A stretch of DNA of 64,000 nucleotides from DATFRY01 sp963764695. GTDB taxonomy: Bacteria; Myxococcota_A; Polyangia; Haliangiales; Haliangiaceae. The notes beneath the pieces are model-generated. The model searched no databases, was not told the DNA's origin, and worked only from the letters and a program-made list of their open reading frames with translations. Every line of letters begins with the position of its first letter. Positions within the stretch are counted from its first letter, which is position 1. The stretch lies in NCBI GenBank assembly GCA_963764695.1, contig CAVXTW010000001.1, positions 1,612,001-1,676,000 of the forward strand, given 5' to 3'. Of the stretch, positions 36,611-51,375 are shown piece by piece. Both the position numbers and the translations under genes were made by a program.

Positions 36611-36982
36611 ATGAGCTCCGAGCCAGGCGAGTCGGCCTACATGTCCGTGCTGCGGGTCTGGGTCGCCCTGGCCTGGGCCGACGGTGTGATCGCTCCCGCC
36701 GAGGCCGAGGCGCTGCGCCGCCTCATCGCGGTGGCTCCGGTCGAGGAGCCGGAGCGCGCCGTCGCGCTGTCCTGGCTCGACGAGCCGCTCGAGCTGGATG
36801 CGACCAAGCTGCGCCAGCTGGGCACCGAGTCGCGCCAGGGCGTGTACCAGGCCGCCGTGCGCCTTGCCCGCATCGATCTCAATGTCGCTTCGCAGGAGCG
36901 CGCGCTGCTCGAGCGGCTGCGCGACACGCTCGGCATCGACGCGGCCACCGCGGCCGACATCGAGTCGCGGCTCACGCCCTGA
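36611..36982 (+). CDS. TerB-like small helical protein
   Basis: A 123-residue all-helical protein. The pattern SVLRVWVALAWADGVIAPAEAEALRRLI with two acidic residues in the loop, and RIDLNVASQERALLERLRDTLGI in the second half, resemble the TerB/DjlA-N fold of tellurite-resistance-associated proteins. These have a metal-binding-like loop, but the function is mostly unknown. It starts 35 bp after cyaY and ends 3 bp from the converging miaB. Confidence 0.7.
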   Translation: MSSEPGESAYMSVLRVWVALAWADGVIAPAEAEALRRLIAVAPVEEPERAVALSWLDEPLELDATKLRQLGTESRQGVYQAAVRLARIDLNVASQERALLERLRDTLGIDAATAADIESRLTP

Positions 36983-36985
36983 GCG

Positions 36986-38395
<1,410 letters not shown>

Positions 38396-38430
38396 ACCAC
38401 GGCCGAGCGGCGTGGCGCTATGATCCGGTC

Positions 38431-39189
38431 TTGGCCCGTCTGGTGCGGAGGGTGGCGGTCCTGGCGGTGGCGATCGGGACGCTGTACGCGGCTCGCGCCG
38501 TGGCCGGGCCGCGCGCGGCGCTGGTCACCGGGCTCGTCGTGTTCGGCGTGGCCGGGCTGCTGCTGGTCGTCCTGCCGCGCGCCGCCCACCGCTCCTTCCG
38601 CCGCGGCGCGTTCGCACGGGCCGCGCTGTTCTACAAGCTGCTGGCCTGGGTGCGGATCGACGGCGCGGCGCGCGCGGCGCTGCGGCTGTCGGCCGCGGCC
38701 TGCATGCTCGGGCGCGAGCGACACCCGGACGGGCTGGCCCTGCTCGAGCGCATCGACCCGGCCGCGCTGGGCGAGTCGGCGCGCGCCGCCTGGCACAACA
38801 ACCGCGCCTACGCGCTGGCCCGCTCCGGCGGCGATCCGGCCCAGGCGCTGATCGACAGCGACACGGCCATCGCGCTGCGCCCGGATCTGCCCAGCTTCCG
38901 CCACACCCGCGGCCTGGCGCTGCTCGGCCTCGACCGCATCGACGAGGCGATCCGCGAGCTCGACGCGGTCTGGCACCGCGGCGCCGGCGAGGACACCCCG
39001 CCGCTGCTCGAGGCCGAGCGCTGCTACGACATGGGCCTGGCCTGGGCGCGCAAGGGCGAGCGCGAGCACGCCGCCGACTACTTCGAGCGTTCCCTGCGCG
39101 CGGCGCCCGGATCGGCGTGGTCGATCCGGGCAGCGGCGCGCCTGGAGCCGGTCGCGCGCCTGCCGGACGCGCTCGCCGACATCGTGTGA
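38431..39189 (+). CDS. Membrane-anchored TPR protein
   Basis: A 252-residue protein from a TTG start. Two membrane segments (about residues 6-24 and 29-47) are followed by a cytoplasmic or periplasmic helical domain with TPR signatures: AWHNNRAYALARSGGDPAQALIDSDTAI, LRPDLPSFRHTRGLALLGLDRIDEAIREL and CYDMGLAWARKGEREHAADYFERSLRAAPGS. No catalytic motif. Likely a protein-interaction scaffold; partner unknown. It is divergent from miaB. Confidence 0.72.
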   Translation: MARLVRRVAVLAVAIGTLYAARAVAGPRAALVTGLVVFGVAGLLLVVLPRAAHRSFRRGAFARAALFYKLLAWVRIDGAARAALRLSAAACMLGRERHPDGLALLERIDPAALGESARAAWHNNRAYALARSGGDPAQALIDSDTAIALRPDLPSFRHTRGLALLGLDRIDEAIRELDAVWHRGAGEDTPPLLEAERCYDMGLAWARKGEREHAADYFERSLRAAPGSAWSIRAAARLEPVARLPDALADIV

Positions 39190-39210
39190 GACGCGGCTCT
39201 GACCGCGCGG

Positions 39211-39558
39211 CTACCGCCAGTCGGCGCCCAGCTCGGACTCGAGGACGTCGGCGCACAGCGCGACGCACTCGTTGCAGATGTGGGCGTCCCCGCTGGCCAG
39301 CAGCTTCTTTACCTCGCTGCGCAGCTTGCCGCACCAGGTGCAGACGAGCTCCTCGCCGGTGCGGGCCCGGGCGCGGGCGTGCTGCTCGCGGGCGGCGGCC
39401 TCCTGATCGGGACGCACCGGAGCGAACTCGGCGGTCGCATGCAGGGCGACGGCGCCGGTCGAGCGCATCTCCTGGTAGCACGATCCGCACACCTCGACCT
39501 GCATCGGTGTATCGAGCCGATCGCCGCACATGGGACAGGGGCGGGGCACAGGCTTCAT
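39211..39558 (-). CDS. Double zinc-ribbon protein with ClpX-type zinc finger
   Basis: A 115-residue protein. The N-terminal CPMCGDRL...VCGSC is a small four-cysteine ribbon. The C-terminal segment CTWCGKLRSEVKKLLASGDAHICNECVALC matches the zinc-binding domain at the N-terminus of ClpX, but no AAA+ domain follows. In ClpX this domain binds substrates and adaptors, so a free copy could act as an adaptor or decoy. Its ATG overlaps the pilS stop by four bases (ATGA), so it is co-translated with pilS. Confidence 0.78.
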   Translation of the reverse strand: MKPVPRPCPMCGDRLDTPMQVEVCGSCYQEMRSTGAVALHATAEFAPVRPDQEAAAREQHARARARTGEELVCTWCGKLRSEVKKLLASGDAHICNECVALCADVLESELGADWR

Positions 39559-41326
39559 CCACGTTCCTCGGAGGGGCTCGACGGCCGGCCTCGGTCGGCA
39601 GTATACGGCAGCCGCACGGTGAGGCAGGTGCCCTGGCCCGGCTGACTCTCGAGCTGGACCGAGCCGCGGTGATCGTGGACGAGGTTGATGACGGTGGCCA
39701 GACCGAGCCCGTTGCCGCGGTTCTTGGTGGTGAAGAACGGCTCGAACACGCGATCCCGGTACTCGCTGGGGATGCCGGGGCCATCGTCGCGCACGTGCAT
39801 GGCGATCTCGTTCGCGCCCGGCTCGAGGTCGACCACCACATGGCCGCCGCCCTCGGCCGCCGCCTCGGCCGCGTTGCGGATGAGATTCCACAGCACCTGG
39901 CGCAGCTTGGCAGCGTCGCCGTCGAACGGCACCGAGGCGGCGCGATCGTCGAGCTGCGCGTTGACGGTGACACCGGCCAGCCCGCGGTCCTGGCCGAACA
40001 CGCGCACCGTGTCGCGCACCAGCTCGGCCAGATCGAGCGGCGCGATCTTGGCCGGGCGCGGGGTGGCGTAGTCGAGGAGATCGCTGACCAGTCCGTTGAG
40101 CCGGTCGATCTCGCGCGTGACGATCCCCATGAGCGCGCGGCTGTCGTCGTCGGACTGCGGCATCTGACCGAGCAGCTCGATCGAGCCGGAGATGGACGCA
40201 AGCGGGTTCCGGATCTCGTGAGCCACGCCGGCGGCCAGCCGGCCGACCACCGCGAGCCGCTCGGCCTGCTTGACGCTGACCTCCATCTTGCGCAGGTCGG
40301 TCAGGTCCTGGAAGTTGACCACCCGGCCGAGGAAGCGGCCTCCGTGGTCGGCCAGCGGCGACACCGAGATGCCGACAACCAGATCCGGCTGGCCGTGCCG
40401 CGCGATGGTGAGCTCGCCGCGCCCGATGGCACCCTTGGTCCCGAGGTCGGCCATCTGCGCCAGCAGCCCGGGCAACAGCACCTCCACCGGCGCGCCGACC
40501 GCCCGCGCCGGCGTGGTCGACAGGATCTCGCACGCCGACAGGTTCACCGTGAGCACCATGTCCCACGGGTCGACGGTCAGCAGACCGCTCGACAGGCAGC
40601 GCACGATGTCGCTGTGCAGGGTGAGCAGATCCGCCGCCGCGGTGCGCTCGCTGGCCAGGCTGGCGCTGGTGCGCTGCAGCTGGGTGGCCAGGTTGAGCGC
40701 GAGGATCGACACGCCGGCGATGGCGGCCAGGTTGAGGCCGAGCGAGCGGCTGAGATCGATCGGGCTCACCCGCGCGACCAGCCCGGCCGGCATCGGCAGG
40801 AGCCCGCCCCAGGTCAGCGTGCCGACCAGCAGGAACAGGAGCGCCGAGGCGATGGCGACCGCGATGGTGGCGTTGCGCGAGCAGACCGTGGCCGCGCCGA
40901 TGATGGTGAGCGGGAAGAAGAAGGTGTAGGCGCTCTGCGCGCCGCCGGTCATGTGCACCAGCAGCGAGGCGATGACCAGGTCGACGGCCAGCTGGGTGTG
41001 GGCCAGGCGGTTGAGCTGGCGCAGCTGGCGCAGCGCGACCGCGTAGACCAGGGTGAGCAGGTACGTCGCGCCGATGATGCCGTAGAACAGGACCGAGGCC
41101 GGCGCGGCCAGATCGGCGTCTCCCAGCCAGTAGAGCAGCGTGGTCGCGCCCAGCACCAGCGTGATGAGCGCGACCCGGAACAGCATCAGATAGGTGAGGC
41201 GGCGGCGCAGATCGGGCGTCGGGTCGTCGGCGATTGCCGGCGCCCCCGCGCTCTGCCCTGCCGCGGCCCCCGGCGCCACTCTTGCCGTCGCCGCCACCGC
41301 CGCCGCCCGCGCCACCCCGCCCGTGC

Positions 41327-41330
<4 letters not shown>
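39555..41330 (-). CDS. pilS: Membrane histidine kinase, PilS-like
   Basis: A 591-residue sensor kinase from a GTG that overlaps the pilC stop (GTGA). Six predicted membrane segments (about residues 35-205) are followed by a PAS domain (DIVRCLSSGLLTVDPWDMVLTVN), a HisKA phospho-acceptor helix with the active His in AAGVAHEIRNPLASISG, and an HATPase domain (N box LWNLIRNAAEAA, G1 DDGPGIP, F box EPFFTTKNRGNGLGLA). The layout and position after pilBTC are those of PilS, which controls pilin transcription with PilR. The PilR partner is not adjacent here. Confidence 0.88.
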
Positions 41331-42539
<1,209 letters not shown>

Positions 42540-42594
42540 CATCCACCTCCAGCCGCCAACGCGTTGTCCTGTGCCCCTGCCCCGGCGCCCGTCA

Positions 42595-43719
<1,125 letters not shown>

Positions 43720-43732
43720 GGGCTCGACGCGC

Positions 43733-45430
<1,698 letters not shown>

Positions 45431-45469
45431 CCCCTACCCCCCCTCCTGAAGAACTAAAGCTCTTTCAAT

Positions 45470-45498
45470 ACGTTATTGTAGCTGCGATCCAGTGTCAA
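45470..45498 (-). promoter_or_regulatory. Possible promoter of the pilB-pilT-pilC-pilS operon
   Basis: On the minus strand a perfect TTGACA (45498-45493) is followed after 17 bp by TAACGT (45475-45470), and the region is AT-rich for this genome. A closer TACAAT is only 12 bp from TTGACA, too short. No sigma-54 (GG-N10-GC) site is evident. Confidence 0.3.
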
Positions 45499-45587
45499 TC
45501 GCCGTCGCGCGACGCCGCTGCAAGACGACGTGCGCCCGCGCGGTGCGCGGCAGGAATTGCGCGTCTCATGGGTCAACCCGCGCGACG

Positions 45588-46481
45588 TCACCGCGCGGAG
45601 GTCGGTGCGCGCGCCGGTTTTCTGGCCGGTTTGGCGCGGGCCGGCCGCGTGCGCGCAGGCCTGGCCGGCCGCACGCGCTCTTCCTCGAGCGGTTTGACGG
45701 CCGGCTCGGCCGGCATCATCGATCGCACCACCGGCTCGGGCGCGGCGTGCGGCTCCACCGTCGGCGCGGCCTTGGCCTGGACCGGCGGCGGACCGCGATC
45801 ATCATCGCCGCCCGACGAGCCCCGCCACCACAGCACCGCCGCGACCGCCAGCCCGACCACGGCGATCGCCGACGAGACGACGAGCCGTCCGTGCCGCCGC
45901 GGGTGGCGCAGGGTCGCGGTGATGAGCTCGTACGGCGACGTGTCACCGGCGCGCTCCTCGGCGGCGGCGGCGCGGGCCTCGGCGTCGGCCAGCTTCGCCT
46001 CGAGCACCGCCATGCGCCGGGACGCTCGGCGCTCGTCGTCGCGGGCGCGCGCGGCCTCGGCCTCGGCGGTCACTCGCGCGGTCTCGGCGGCGGCCGCTGC
46101 GGCCTCGGCGTCGGCCAGCGCGGCTGCGCGCGCCTGCTCGACCCGGCCTGCCGCGTCCTCTCGCTCTCGCGCCGCCTCCTCCTCGGTCAGGCTCCAGCCA
46201 CGGGCGTGGACCAGCGACGAGTGCACCTGATCGATGAACTGGTCGAGCGATTGCTCCACCTGCGTGCCCTCGGGGATGGCACCGGCCACCCGCTGCAGGG
46301 CCGAGGGGTGGCGCTTGCGCGTGGCGCCGGTCGTCGCGCCGTCCGCAGCGCCGTCCATGGTAGGGCCGTCGGCGGCCGGGCCGTCCGCGGACGGCTCGTC
46401 TTTGCCCCCGGCGGGGCCACTCCCATCCGGCGCATCCGGCCCGCCCTCGCTGCTCGGGCGGCCACTGGTTTCCACCGACAT
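45588..46481 (-). CDS. Single-span coiled-coil membrane protein, unknown function
   Basis: A 297-residue protein. The N-terminal part is acidic and Gly/Ala/Pro-rich (about residues 1-60). A helical segment (SALQRVAGAIPEGTQVEQSLDQFIDQVHSSL) and a long Ala/Glu coiled coil (about 100-185, TEEEAAREREDAAGRVEQARA) follow. One membrane span (VVSSAIAVVGLAVAAVLWW, about 205-225) leads to a Pro/Ala/Arg-rich basic tail ending PARKPARAPTSAR. The start at 46481 gives the shortest reading with a normal N-terminus; a longer frame exists. No family recognised. It lies 157 bp upstream of pilB on the same strand. Confidence 0.65.
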   Translation of the reverse strand: MSVETSGRPSSEGGPDAPDGSGPAGGKDEPSADGPAADGPTMDGAADGATTGATRKRHPSALQRVAGAIPEGTQVEQSLDQFIDQVHSSLVHARGWSLTEEEAAREREDAAGRVEQARAAALADAEAAAAAAETARVTAEAEAARARDDERRASRRMAVLEAKLADAEARAAAAEERAGDTSPYELITATLRHPRRHGRLVVSSAIAVVGLAVAAVLWWRGSSGGDDDRGPPPVQAKAAPTVEPHAAPEPVVRSMMPAEPAVKPLEEERVRPARPARTRPARAKPARKPARAPTSAR

Positions 46482-46702
46482 GGTCCCTCTCTCCTCCGCG
46501 TGTCCCGGCTGCGACGCGCGGAGTGGGTGATACGCCCTCACCACGTCGAGCACGTGCCCGTCGACCGCCCATGTCGACGGAAAGACGCGACGGAGTCTAG
46601 AACAGTTCGCGTCCGGATCTTCCGAAAAAAGCGAGCTTACGGCGCAGGACCGAAGCGGCGAGATTGACTCCGGGTTCGGGGCCGCTACCATGCCTCCGCC
46701 CG

Positions 46703-47983
46703 ATGGCCCACGACGCATCACGGCGCGGCCCGCGCGCGGTCTCGCCCAAGGCGCGGCGAAAGCCGGGCGCTCCCATGGTCCGGCGCGGCACCTTGCGCCT
46801 CCCGCACGAGGTGGCGCGCCGCGTCCGCCTCGGCCATCCATGGGTCTATCGCGAGGCGATCGATCCGCGCCGGGTGGTCAACGAGCAGCCGGGCAACCCG
46901 GTCGAGCTCGTCGACTGGGACGGCGACTTCGTCGGCCGCGGCGTTTACGACGGCGAGACCGCGATCGCGGTGCGCGTCATGACGCGCGACGAGCGCGCCG
47001 AGGTCGGGCCGGAGCTGGTGCGACGCCACGCCCGCGCGGCCATCGGGCTGCGCCGGCGCTTCCTCGACTTCGAGTCCGAGCAGTCGATGCGCATCATCAA
47101 CGGCGAGAGCGAGGGCCTGCCGGCGGTGTTCGTCAACCGCTACGCCGATTATCTGGTCTCGCAGGTCTACTCGAGCTCGGCGGTGCGCCTGTTGCCGCCG
47201 CTCTACGATCTCCTGATGGAGGAGCTGAAGCCGCGCGCCATCTACGAGCAGCGGCGCTTCAAGTCGCTGGGCGGTGACGCCCCGCCGCGCGCCGGCGCCG
47301 AGCTGGTGCGCGGTGATCCGGCGCCGGTCGAGGTCGAGGTGCGCGAGGGAGACCTGCGCTTCGGCGTCGACGTCACCGCGCCGCTGTCGGTCGGCCTCTT
47401 CGCCGACCTGCGCCTGGGCCGGCGAGCGGTGGCGCGCTGGGCCAAAGGCCGGCGCGTGCTCAACCTGTTCAGCTACACCGGCGCGATCTCGGTCTACGCG
47501 GCCAAGGGCGGCGCGAGCGAGGTGGTCGCGGTCAACGTGGCAGCGCGCGCCCACGCCCGCGCCCGGCGCAACTTCGAGCTGTCCGGCCTCGACCCGGAGA
47601 CGCCGGAGTACGTGGTCGGCGACGTGTTCAAGGTGCTGACCCGCATGAAGGACCGCGGCCGCCAGTTCGACATGGTCGTCATCGACCCGCCCGCCTTCGC
47701 CAGCGGCGCCCGCGGCGGCAAGCCGTGGAGCGCGGTCAAGGACTACGGCGAGCTTGCCGAGTCGGCACTGTCCGTCCTGGCCCCGAGCGGCCTCCTGGCC
47801 GCGGCGTCGTCGACCCACAAGATGTCGCAGCAGGACTTCGATCTGTCCCTGGCCGACGGCGCGATGCGCGTGGGCACCGCCCTGCGCATCGTCGAGCGCT
47901 GCCCGCTACCGGTCGACTTCCCGATCGCGCCGGGCTTCCCCGAGGGCAACTACCTCAAGTTCGCCATCGCCGTCCGCGAGTAG
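46703..47983 (+). CDS. rlmI: 23S rRNA (cytosine-C5) methyltransferase, RlmI family
   Basis: A 426-residue class I methyltransferase. An N-terminal PUA-like domain (VRLGHPWVYREAIDP) is followed by the linker domain (EQSMRIINGESEGLPAVFVNRYADYLVSQVYSS) and the SAM-binding domain (VLNLFSYTGAISVYAAKGGASEVVAVN, FDMVVIDPPAFASG, SSTHKMSQQDF). This is the YccW/RlmI architecture, and it would methylate a cytosine of 23S rRNA using SAM. Which site is modified cannot be told from sequence alone. About 25 basic residues precede the PUA domain. It converges with pyk. Confidence 0.85.
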   Translation: MAHDASRRGPRAVSPKARRKPGAPMVRRGTLRLPHEVARRVRLGHPWVYREAIDPRRVVNEQPGNPVELVDWDGDFVGRGVYDGETAIAVRVMTRDERAEVGPELVRRHARAAIGLRRRFLDFESEQSMRIINGESEGLPAVFVNRYADYLVSQVYSSSAVRLLPPLYDLLMEELKPRAIYEQRRFKSLGGDAPPRAGAELVRGDPAPVEVEVREGDLRFGVDVTAPLSVGLFADLRLGRRAVARWAKGRRVLNLFSYTGAISVYAAKGGASEVVAVNVAARAHARARRNFELSGLDPETPEYVVGDVFKVLTRMKDRGRQFDMVVIDPPAFASGARGGKPWSAVKDYGELAESALSVLAPSGLLAAASSTHKMSQQDFDLSLADGAMRVGTALRIVERCPLPVDFPIAPGFPEGNYLKFAIAVRE

Positions 47984-47990
47984 CGACTGA

Positions 47991-49418
47991 TCAGATCGCC
48001 GTCTCGCCGACGCGGTGGATGCGCAGGGTGTTCGTCGTGTCGCCCGCGCCGACCGGCATGGATGCCGTGACCACGACGTACTCGCCGTCCCTGGCCAGGT
48101 TGCGCTCGCGCAGGAGCTCCTCGATGCGATCGATGAGCTCCGACATGGTCGACGCGGGCGGGATGTAGAGCGGCAGGACGCCCCAGTACAGGGCCAGGCG
48201 GTGGTAGGTGACCTCGTTGGTGGTGAGGGCGAGGATGGCCGCCTCGGGGCGGTACTCGCTCATCAGGCGCGCGGCGCCGCCCGAGTCGGTCACCACCGCC
48301 ACGTTGCGGATGCCCATCTGGCGGGCCGCGATGACTGCCGCGTGGGCGATGGCGTTGGCCGATACCGGCATGTCGAGGCGCGGGTTCTCGACGCTGAGGC
48401 GATAGAGCGGGCTCGACTCCACCTCGCGGATGATGCGGTCCATGGTGCGGACCGCCTCGATCGGATAGCTGCCGACCGCGGTCTCGCCCGACAGCATGAG
48501 CGCGTCGGTGCCGTCGAGCACCGCGTTGGCCACGTCGGAGGCCTCGGCGCGGGTCGGCCGCTGTTGCCGGATCATCGACTCCAGCATCTGCGTGGCGGTG
48601 ATGACGATCTTGCCCTTGCCGTTGGTCGCCTCGATGAGCTGCTTCTGGATGAGCGGCACCTTCTCCGGGCCCAGCTCGACGCCGAGGTCGCCGCGCGCCA
48701 CCATGATGCCGTCCGCCTCGTCGATGATGTCGTCGAGCCGGTCGAGCGCCTGCTGCTTCTCGATCTTGGCGATGATCGGAATGCTCTGGCCGCCGGCGGT
48801 GACCAGCGCGCGCGCCTCGCGCACGTCCTCGGGCGAGCGCACGAACGACTGCGCGATGTAGTCGACGCCGACGCTCACGCCGAACGACAGGTCGGCACGG
48901 TCCTTGTCGGTCAGGCCGGGCGCCGACACCACCACGTCGGGCAGGTTGATGCCCTTGTTGTCCTTGAGCGTGCCGCCGATGCGCACCGCGGTGACCACCT
49001 CGTTGCCGCGCACCTCCGTCACCTCGAGCGTCAGCAGACCGTCGTCGAGCAGGATCAGCGCGCCGGGACGCACGTCGCCGGGCAGGCCGGCGTAGGTGGT
49101 GGACACGCGGTTCTCGTCGCCGCGCACGGATGTGTCGGTGGTGATGGTGAACTGCCGCCCCTCGACCAGCTCGACGGTGCCGGTGACGAAGCGGCCGACA
49201 CGGATCTTGGGGCCTTGCACGTCGAGCAGCACCGCCACCGCGCGGTCTCGCTTGTGCGCCTCGCTGCGCACCGCCTGCAGCGCCTTGAGATGGTCGGCCC
49301 GCTCACCGTGCGAGAAGTTGAGCCGCGCAACGTCCATGCCCGCGTCGATCAGCTCGCCGATCTTCTCGGGGCTGGATGTCGCGGGACCGAGGGTGCAGAC
49401 GATCTTGGCTCGGCGCAT
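47991..49418 (-). CDS. pyk: Pyruvate kinase
   Basis: Makes pyruvate and ATP from phosphoenolpyruvate and ADP, the last step of glycolysis. The 475-residue product has MRRAKIVCTLGPATSSPEKIGELI, VARLNFSHG, VLLDVQGPKIRVGRF, the active-site lysine region IPIIAKIEKQQALD, the signature DGIMVARGDLGVELGPEKVPLIQKQLI, and SGETAVGSYPIEAV. The C-terminal allosteric domain is present. AAAGGAT just before the ATG is the ribosome-binding site. A TACAAT on the minus strand (49471-49466) is a likely -10 box. Confidence 0.95.
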   Translation of the reverse strand: MRRAKIVCTLGPATSSPEKIGELIDAGMDVARLNFSHGERADHLKALQAVRSEAHKRDRAVAVLLDVQGPKIRVGRFVTGTVELVEGRQFTITTDTSVRGDENRVSTTYAGLPGDVRPGALILLDDGLLTLEVTEVRGNEVVTAVRIGGTLKDNKGINLPDVVVSAPGLTDKDRADLSFGVSVGVDYIAQSFVRSPEDVREARALVTAGGQSIPIIAKIEKQQALDRLDDIIDEADGIMVARGDLGVELGPEKVPLIQKQLIEATNGKGKIVITATQMLESMIRQQRPTRAEASDVANAVLDGTDALMLSGETAVGSYPIEAVRTMDRIIREVESSPLYRLSVENPRLDMPVSANAIAHAAVIAARQMGIRNVAVVTDSGGAARLMSEYRPEAAILALTTNEVTYHRLALYWGVLPLYIPPASTMSELIDRIEELLRERNLARDGEYVVVTASMPVGAGDTTNTLRIHRVGETAI

Positions 49419-49524
49419 CGAATCCTTTCTCTACCGGCGACGGCCGGACAACTCCTTCTCGCCAGATTGTAATCGTAAAACCCTTGCTTCGGTCGGGGAG
49501 ACCTGCGTAGAAACAGGCCTCGAA

Positions 49525-51375
49525 ATGCCGAGCTGTCTTCTACCCGGCAAGACCGCGCACGCGCTGGCCGCGATGGCCGCGCTGGCCGCCGCGGGGTGCA
49601 CGGTGACGCGCGAGCAGCCCAACCTGGTCGGCCAGGACGTGCGGCTCACCGTCGTTCACACGTCGGACATTCACTCGCGGCTGTTCCCGTACACGTTCGT
49701 GCCCAACAGGTTCGATCGCGACTACGGCCTGGCTCCCGAGAACGGGCCGTTCGGCGGTGCCGCGCGCATGGCCACCATCATCAAGCGCGAGCGCCGCGCG
49801 GCCGCGCGCTCTCTCTGGCTCGACTCCGGCGATTGCTTCCAGGGCGCGCCGGTGTTCAACAAGTACAAGGGCGAGGCCGAGATGCGCGCGCTCAGCCTCA
49901 TGGGGCTGGACGGCGCGGTGGTCGGCAACCACGAGTTCGATCTCGGCTCGCGCAACCTGTTCGAGCAGATCGACAACTGGGCCCAGTTCCCGCTGCTGGC
50001 CGCCAACTACCTGTTCGAGGATCCGCTCGACCCGGGCGAGCGCTCGCTGCGCGACGTGGTCGAGCCGTACGCCATCTATGACGTCAACGGCCTCAAGATA
50101 GGCGTCATCGGCATGGCCAACTGGTCGTCGATGACCGGCATCTTCGAGGGCGGCAACTCGCTGGGCGTCAGGCCGCTTGTCGACGGGCAGGTGGTCGAGG
50201 AGTACGTGCGCCTGCTGCGCCCGGTGGTCGACGTGGTGGTGCTTGTCAGCCACCTCGGGCTCGACGAGGACGAGGGGCTGGCGGCCACCGAGATCGAGGT
50301 GGACCAGAACGAGGCGCTGCCGCTGGCTGGTGTCGACCTGGTGCTGGGCGGCCACCTGCACATCGTGCTCAACCCGCCCAAGGCGATCCCGAACGACGCG
50401 TTCGGCAACCAGACCGTGCTGGCCCACTCGGGAGCCTTCGCCAAGTTCGTCGGCCGGCTCGATCTGGTGGTCAAGGTGGGCGACGACAACAGCGATCCGC
50501 AGCGCCGCAGCAAGATCACCGCCTACTCGTTCAAGACCATCCCGGTCGACTCCACGGTGGAAGACGACGCCGAGGTGGCCGAGCTTCTGTGGCCGTACTC
50601 GGTGGCGCTCAACCGCGAGATCGATCTCAACGGCGTGCTGGCCTACATCGACACGCCGGGCGACGAGAAGGTGGTGCGCGCCGACCCGACCGGCGGCGAC
50701 TCGCAGCTGGGCAACCTGGTCGCGCGCGCCATGCAGCTGCGCACCGGCATCGAGGCGGAGATCGCCATCACCAACTCGCTCGGCATCCGCGCCGACTTCG
50801 AGAAGGGCCCGCTCACCGTCGAGCAGATGTTCAATGTCTTTCCGTTCGAGAACTCGATCACGCTCATCTACCTGAGCGGATCCGAGATCCAGGAGACGCT
50901 CGACTTCGTGGCGCGCAAGTCGGCCGAGCGCGGCTGCCGCAGCCAGGCCCAGGTCTCCGGCATCACGTTCGACATGGTGTGCACCGGAGAGTGCCCGGGC
51001 GGCCAGCAGGCGTGCGCCAAGAACGTCTACCTGGGCGACGACTGCCGCGGCGGCGACGCCGGCGGGCCCATCGACCCGAAGCGCTGCACGCCGATCGTGC
51101 CGACCGGCCTGTACAAGGTGGCGGTCAACGACTACATCGCGCGCGGCGGCTCCGGCTTCGACGTGCTCAAGCGCAACACCTCGAAGCAGTTCACCAACAT
51201 CTCGCTGCGCGACGCGCTGGTCGACTACATGCGCCAGCAGACGCCCTGCGGCGAGGAGATCATCGACATCTCCGACCCGGACCGCGCCACCGTGCGCGAG
51301 CGCTGGGGCTCCATCGCCTGCATCAACAGCTCGGTCGAACCCCATGACGGACGCATCCGACCTGTCTTCGAGTAG
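49525..51375 (+). CDS. 5'-nucleotidase / metallophosphatase lipoprotein
   Basis: A 616-residue exported enzyme of the UshA/5'-nucleotidase family, which removes phosphate from nucleotides or UDP-sugars outside the cytoplasm. The signal ends in lipobox ALAAAGC (C25). The calcineurin-like domain carries all metal motifs: VVHTSDIHSRL, LDSGDCFQGAPV, VVGNHEFDLGS, VSHLGLDED and GGHLHIVL. The C-terminal substrate-binding domain includes GGDSQLGNLVARAM, FPFENSITLIYLSG and a Cys-rich insert (about residues 470-520: GCRSQAQ, CTGECPGGQQAC, DDCRGGD) that is uncommon in the family. Its 3' end overlaps the next gene by 32 bases. Divergent from pyk. Confidence 0.9.
   Translation: MPSCLLPGKTAHALAAMAALAAAGCTVTREQPNLVGQDVRLTVVHTSDIHSRLFPYTFVPNRFDRDYGLAPENGPFGGAARMATIIKRERRAAARSLWLDSGDCFQGAPVFNKYKGEAEMRALSLMGLDGAVVGNHEFDLGSRNLFEQIDNWAQFPLLAANYLFEDPLDPGERSLRDVVEPYAIYDVNGLKIGVIGMANWSSMTGIFEGGNSLGVRPLVDGQVVEEYVRLLRPVVDVVVLVSHLGLDEDEGLAATEIEVDQNEALPLAGVDLVLGGHLHIVLNPPKAIPNDAFGNQTVLAHSGAFAKFVGRLDLVVKVGDDNSDPQRRSKITAYSFKTIPVDSTVEDDAEVAELLWPYSVALNREIDLNGVLAYIDTPGDEKVVRADPTGGDSQLGNLVARAMQLRTGIEAEIAITNSLGIRADFEKGPLTVEQMFNVFPFENSITLIYLSGSEIQETLDFVARKSAERGCRSQAQVSGITFDMVCTGECPGGQQACAKNVYLGDDCRGGDAGGPIDPKRCTPIVPTGLYKVAVNDYIARGGSGFDVLKRNTSKQFTNISLRDALVDYMRQQTPCGEEIIDISDPDRATVRERWGSIACINSSVEPHDGRIRPVFE

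Noticed and set aside
45475..45498. TTGACA with TACAAT upstream of pilB as a promoter
   Set aside because: The spacing is only 12 bp, too short for sigma-70; the 17-bp partner TAACGT is given instead with low confidence.
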